Shown here in pieces: positions 61,048 through 64,000 of a stretch of 64,000 nucleotides of DNA; within the stretch, counting starts at the first letter, position 1, and each line of letters starts with the position of its first letter. Under the pieces are notes generated by a model. That model did not search any database. It worked only from the letters and a program-made list of their open reading frames with translations, and was not told the DNA's origin. Both the position numbers and the translations under genes were made by a program. This DNA is from Phymorhynchus buccinoides (lineage: Eukaryota > Mollusca > Gastropoda > Neogastropoda > Raphitomidae), in contig CM065706.1 in the NCBI GenBank assembly GCA_017654935.2, positions 15,858,559 through 15,922,558 of the forward strand, read 5' to 3'.

Positions 61048-61200
61048 CGTCGAAAACGCGACAAAAATCGATTGAAAATTACAAAATTTAGCCTACAAAT
61101 AAAGATGGCGGAAGATTGTGCTTTCCCTGAGCGAACTGCGCATGTCACGGAAGTAAAGGATGTGATGTCACTTCATATAAATAGCGCAAAGTGGGACACC
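61048..61200. promoter_or_regulatory. CRE/ETS/YY1-type promoter, possibly bidirectional
   Basis: AAGATGGCGGAAG at 61102-61114 (YY1 core abutting an ETS core), ACGGAAGT at 61147-61154 and TGATGTCA at 61163-61170 lie directly upstream of the - strand ATG. The block is compact and without repeats. It may also drive the + strand, where a candidate exon lies at 62717. Confidence 0.5.
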
Positions 61201-62716
61201 GGGGTTTCCCTAGTATCTGGCGGTCAAACCCGCCCATGGCTAGCAACGGTATACAGTAAACCGGGCGGTTCAACCCGCCGACGGCAGCAGAAGAGTTGTG
61301 TTTTCCATGGGCTAATGAATGCATTTCTTTAAACCAATCAAAATGACCGAAAGCGTGGTACTATTTTTGTATGGGACTGGCTTTGCATGCCACTGTGTGT
61401 CGAATGCGTCTGCTGTTGCCAGTGTGTCGACATGTTTCTATATGTATCTGCGTGTATCTGTATCCGTTAATAGTGCGTGTGTGACACAAACTGTGTGTGA
61501 GCGTATGTGTGTTCATGCGTGGGTTCGGTAGGGTCAGAAGGTACAACTGTATCAGGGTTTGCAATAGCCTACATTGCACTGTCGTATTTGCACACACACT
61601 GTCGCCTTTGAACACATACACCCTTAGCTCATTCAGGCAATTTTTGTGAATATTTAGCTTCTTGTTTGGTTCACAAACATCAGCTTTAGCTGATCAGAAA
61701 TGGCTAAGGTTGAACCTGATTAATGTGTGCCAAGGATAAAGGCAGTCATATTTGAGAAAACATGCTTTCTGTAACGGCCTTGACTGGATGTGTCGCAAAA
61801 GCCATATTCGCCCTATAGAGAACAATTTCCCATCAGCGATGTGTCCCATGAAAAGGAAAGTTACGCTTTCTGCGCTGTGTGCTGACGCAACTTCTAAATT
61901 TCTTATGGGGGTCTAAAATAACATCGCTATTCACGAGAAGCTTGTACCGTGAAACTGAAAGCAGAAGTCTTCAGTCCAGTTGTGAAAATGCTCGCGATTA
62001 CGTCGTCATGATATAGTGTTTTGTTGCTATTTTATGCTAAAACGGCACAATCAGTGGAGAGGTAAGCATGCCGTTTTATTCGGCTTGTGTAAGACGATGT
62101 TTTCTTGTCAGGAAATGAACTTGAAATGGGGACCCTCTATCCCTCCTGTAGGATCCTCTATGCCATAAGTGAAGGGGTCTCTGGGACCCCTTGTTTTGCG
62201 GGACGATTGGGAGCCCTGAGTAATATCTGGTTTACAGAATCTGGTTTTGCAATTTTCTTTTGTGTGGGATTTTTGTTTGTTAACACTACTTTACTAGTAC
62301 TAACTAATTTTCAGATTTTCTCTTTCAATTTTTATCAGATTCATTTGGGTAAGGAGACTAACCATTCTGCACATTGTGGTACACTAAATCAAGCCGATGA
62401 CTAACACCGTTTTCGTCTCTCATTTGTTCCAATTTTAGCCAATGCTATCACAGAATAATGCCTTTATCTCAATCATTGACTTACTAATTAATTAAACTGA
62501 CCCCATTATTGGTCTTTAACCTAGAGAAAATAAAATAATACTTACAATGTTCTTGGGCTTTCTGGGGGGTTACTTAAAAGGGACTGGTGTAAATACTAAA
62601 TCATAAAATGATGATGATGCTTTGCCCCATGCCATTATTTTTGTGTCCTTGAATTTGTTTCACTCAGGCTGTTTTGCAACTTGAGCTCACAAAACCAATG
62701 TTCTTCATCTTTGCAG
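61201..62716. other. Gene-free stretch, probable intron of a + strand transcript
   Basis: GC-rich inverted-looking motifs (GCGGTCAAACCCGCC, GGCGGTTCAACCCGCC) lie at 61220-61280. The CCCTCTATCCCTCCTGTAGG ... GGGAGCCCTG repeat end lies at 62130-62217. No exon is clear. Confidence 0.45.
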
Positions 62717-62823
62717 ACTTTTCTTTCTTTCCATGGAAGAATTACTCAAAAATGCCAAGGCTATGCCTAACTCAAGGCTATATGTTCAAGCTGAAGCCGT
62801 TCAAACTATTGATACGGGTTATG
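62717..62823 (+). CDS. Candidate exon, unrecognised
   Basis: The acceptor CTTCATCTTTGCAG ends at 62716 and the donor TATG|GTAGGT is at 62823/62824. The frame open through both reads LFFLSMEELLKNAKAMPNSR, then LYVQAEAVQTIDTGY. ATG at 62733 could be a start codon if the upstream part is 5' UTR. Good splice sites and coding-like composition support it; the family is not recognised. It might be exon 2 of a gene starting at the 61.1-kb promoter. Confidence 0.45.
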
Positions 62824-63182
62824 GTAGGTCCTTTCCTTTTGATGATTTTATCTGCGTTTGTGATGATCTAGCTAGTAGTTTCCATGAAATTTCTTCAATT
62901 GATTTATTTAGATTATATTGTTAATGCATGCATTTTGCCTTTTGTGGATCCGTCAATTTTGCATAGCTAATTTTATGATAGTCTGAAACTGTGGCCCTTT
63001 TCCTTTTTTTCTGAGATTAGTGATAGCAATGTTGTTAATAATGGTTGATTCTTTAAAGTAAAAGTAATTGAGTATGGAAATATGTCTGTTTGCCTATCCA
63101 GCATTTCATGTACCGGGTAACTTTTGATTTGCGATTGATAGAAATTTTTGTCTGCTATTTTCCTTGTGACACAATGTTTATA

Positions 63183-63372
63183 CAGTGGAGTACTCTTAAC
63201 ACAAAATTCAGGGGACAAAGATTTTTTTGTGTATTAATAAAGTCACTATGGTATTAACCATTATTTGTGTTAAGCATTAAGTAATAATAAACAGGGATTT
63301 CGTCTGTTTAAACAATTTTTTCTGCATTAACCAATATATGTTATCCAGTTTTGTGTTAAGTGTACTCCTCTG
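63183..63372. repeat. MITE, Tc1/mariner-type
   Basis: Inverted ends CAGTGGAGTACTCTTAACAC at the left and the inverse of CAGAGGAGTACACTTAACAC at the right, TA on both sides (63181-63182, 63373-63374). The ends extend into AAAA(C/T)T. No coding is seen. Confidence 0.78.
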
Positions 63373-63374
63373 TA

Positions 63375-64000
63375 AACGCAATCATGCAAATTTTATTAGA
63401 TTTTCCTTCAACATTATGAATATTTAAAAACTCATGTAATGTTACAAGTTATGTTACAAGTATAATGAAAACATGACTTACAGAACTGCCCAGCACTCCT
63501 TTTCGCTACTTCTTCCATAACAAAAGCATCAACACCAAACAGGAACACCAGTAGCAACAAACAAAACACCACCAGCAAGTTAAGTTTATAAGATTTTGAC
63601 CAAGAAATTGAAAACCCTAAAGTTGATTATCGTCTGTATAAAAGAAGTCTTAAAATTAAATACAAAAGAGTAAGTTAGGGTTGATTAGATATTTTAATAT
63701 CACTAATTTTCAGTTGCTTGTAAAATTTCAAATTTAAAGAGGCTGAATGGGAGGGAGGTGGGATTGAGGGAACTGCCTGCATGTTGTTGTGTGAAAGCTT
63801 TTCCTAGTGTTGTCCTTTCTGTGTGTCTTGCTGGCACAGATTCGCAATGCACTTGGCACTGACAGTATTTTTCGGGTTATAATATTCTATTATTTAAATA
63901 GAGATGATAGAGTCATTAGAATTTGGGACATCACATGGTCATTAATGCTCAAGAAAATACCTTGGGTTTAAGTCATATAAAGGATTAGGGATCCTCTGAA
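63375..64000. other. Gene-free AT-rich right edge
   Basis: No exon, RNA gene or clear repeat is seen up to the window end. Confidence 0.45.

Overview
The window is animal nuclear DNA: spliced coding exons with GT/AG borders, long introns, several families of palindromic DNA transposons, LINE and SINE fragments, and very many (CT)n/(GA)n, (AC)n, poly-C and poly-G runs. The repeat style and gene content suggest a lophotrochozoan, probably a gastropod mollusc. That placement is inference; nothing here fixes the species.

The main gene is on the + strand and occupies about 5.1-34.4 kb. A promoter-like block (5.08-5.47 kb) precedes a signal-peptide exon (5467-5530). Three exons (6492-6600, 8541-8680, 11503-11700) together encode one CUB domain with four cysteines and five N-glycosylation sequons. 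The ectodomain is exactly 170 codons plus one base. Downstream lie four large 3' exons, each with its own acceptor, each entered in phase 1, and each encoding a transmembrane segment, a cytoplasmic tail and a stop: A (16666-17261), B (26013-26630), C (28678-29213) and D (33693-34342). Splicing the ectodomain to A, C or D gives open frames of 368, 348 and 386 residues. B needs one base fewer in a run of five C. A decayed fifth tail lies at 27486-27975, and a truncated copy of the start of D lies 19 kb downstream at about 52680-52860. The reading proposed here is a single CUB receptor with a fixed ectodomain and interchangeable terminal exons.

The tails share a design: a Cys-rich or basic juxtamembrane region, a long disordered-looking Ser/Pro-rich stretch, and proline-tyrosine motifs ending in PP(S/A)Y(E/D)SLF. 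Each PPxY overlaps a YxxPhi-type sorting signal in most cases. Tails A and C also carry PSAP, and A carries LYPQL. These are the three short-motif classes that recruit NEDD4-type ligases, TSG101 and ALIX to membranes. The function is inferred from motifs only.

The rest is mostly repeats. Introns hold MITEs, a tRNA-type SINE, a small U2-snRNA-headed insertion, and a satellite rich in CACGTG. From 35 to 60 kb there are LINE remnants, a pogo-like region full of CTTATAAG palindromes (42.4-46.1 kb), a repeat family dense in TGACCTTGA motifs (48.6-52.5 and 57.3-58.4 kb), and a TIR element carrying CCAAT boxes and a 73-codon ORF. Near the right end, a likely first exon of an unrecognised - strand gene (60888-61047) has a CRE/ETS/YY1-type promoter, and a candidate + strand exon lies at 62717-62823.
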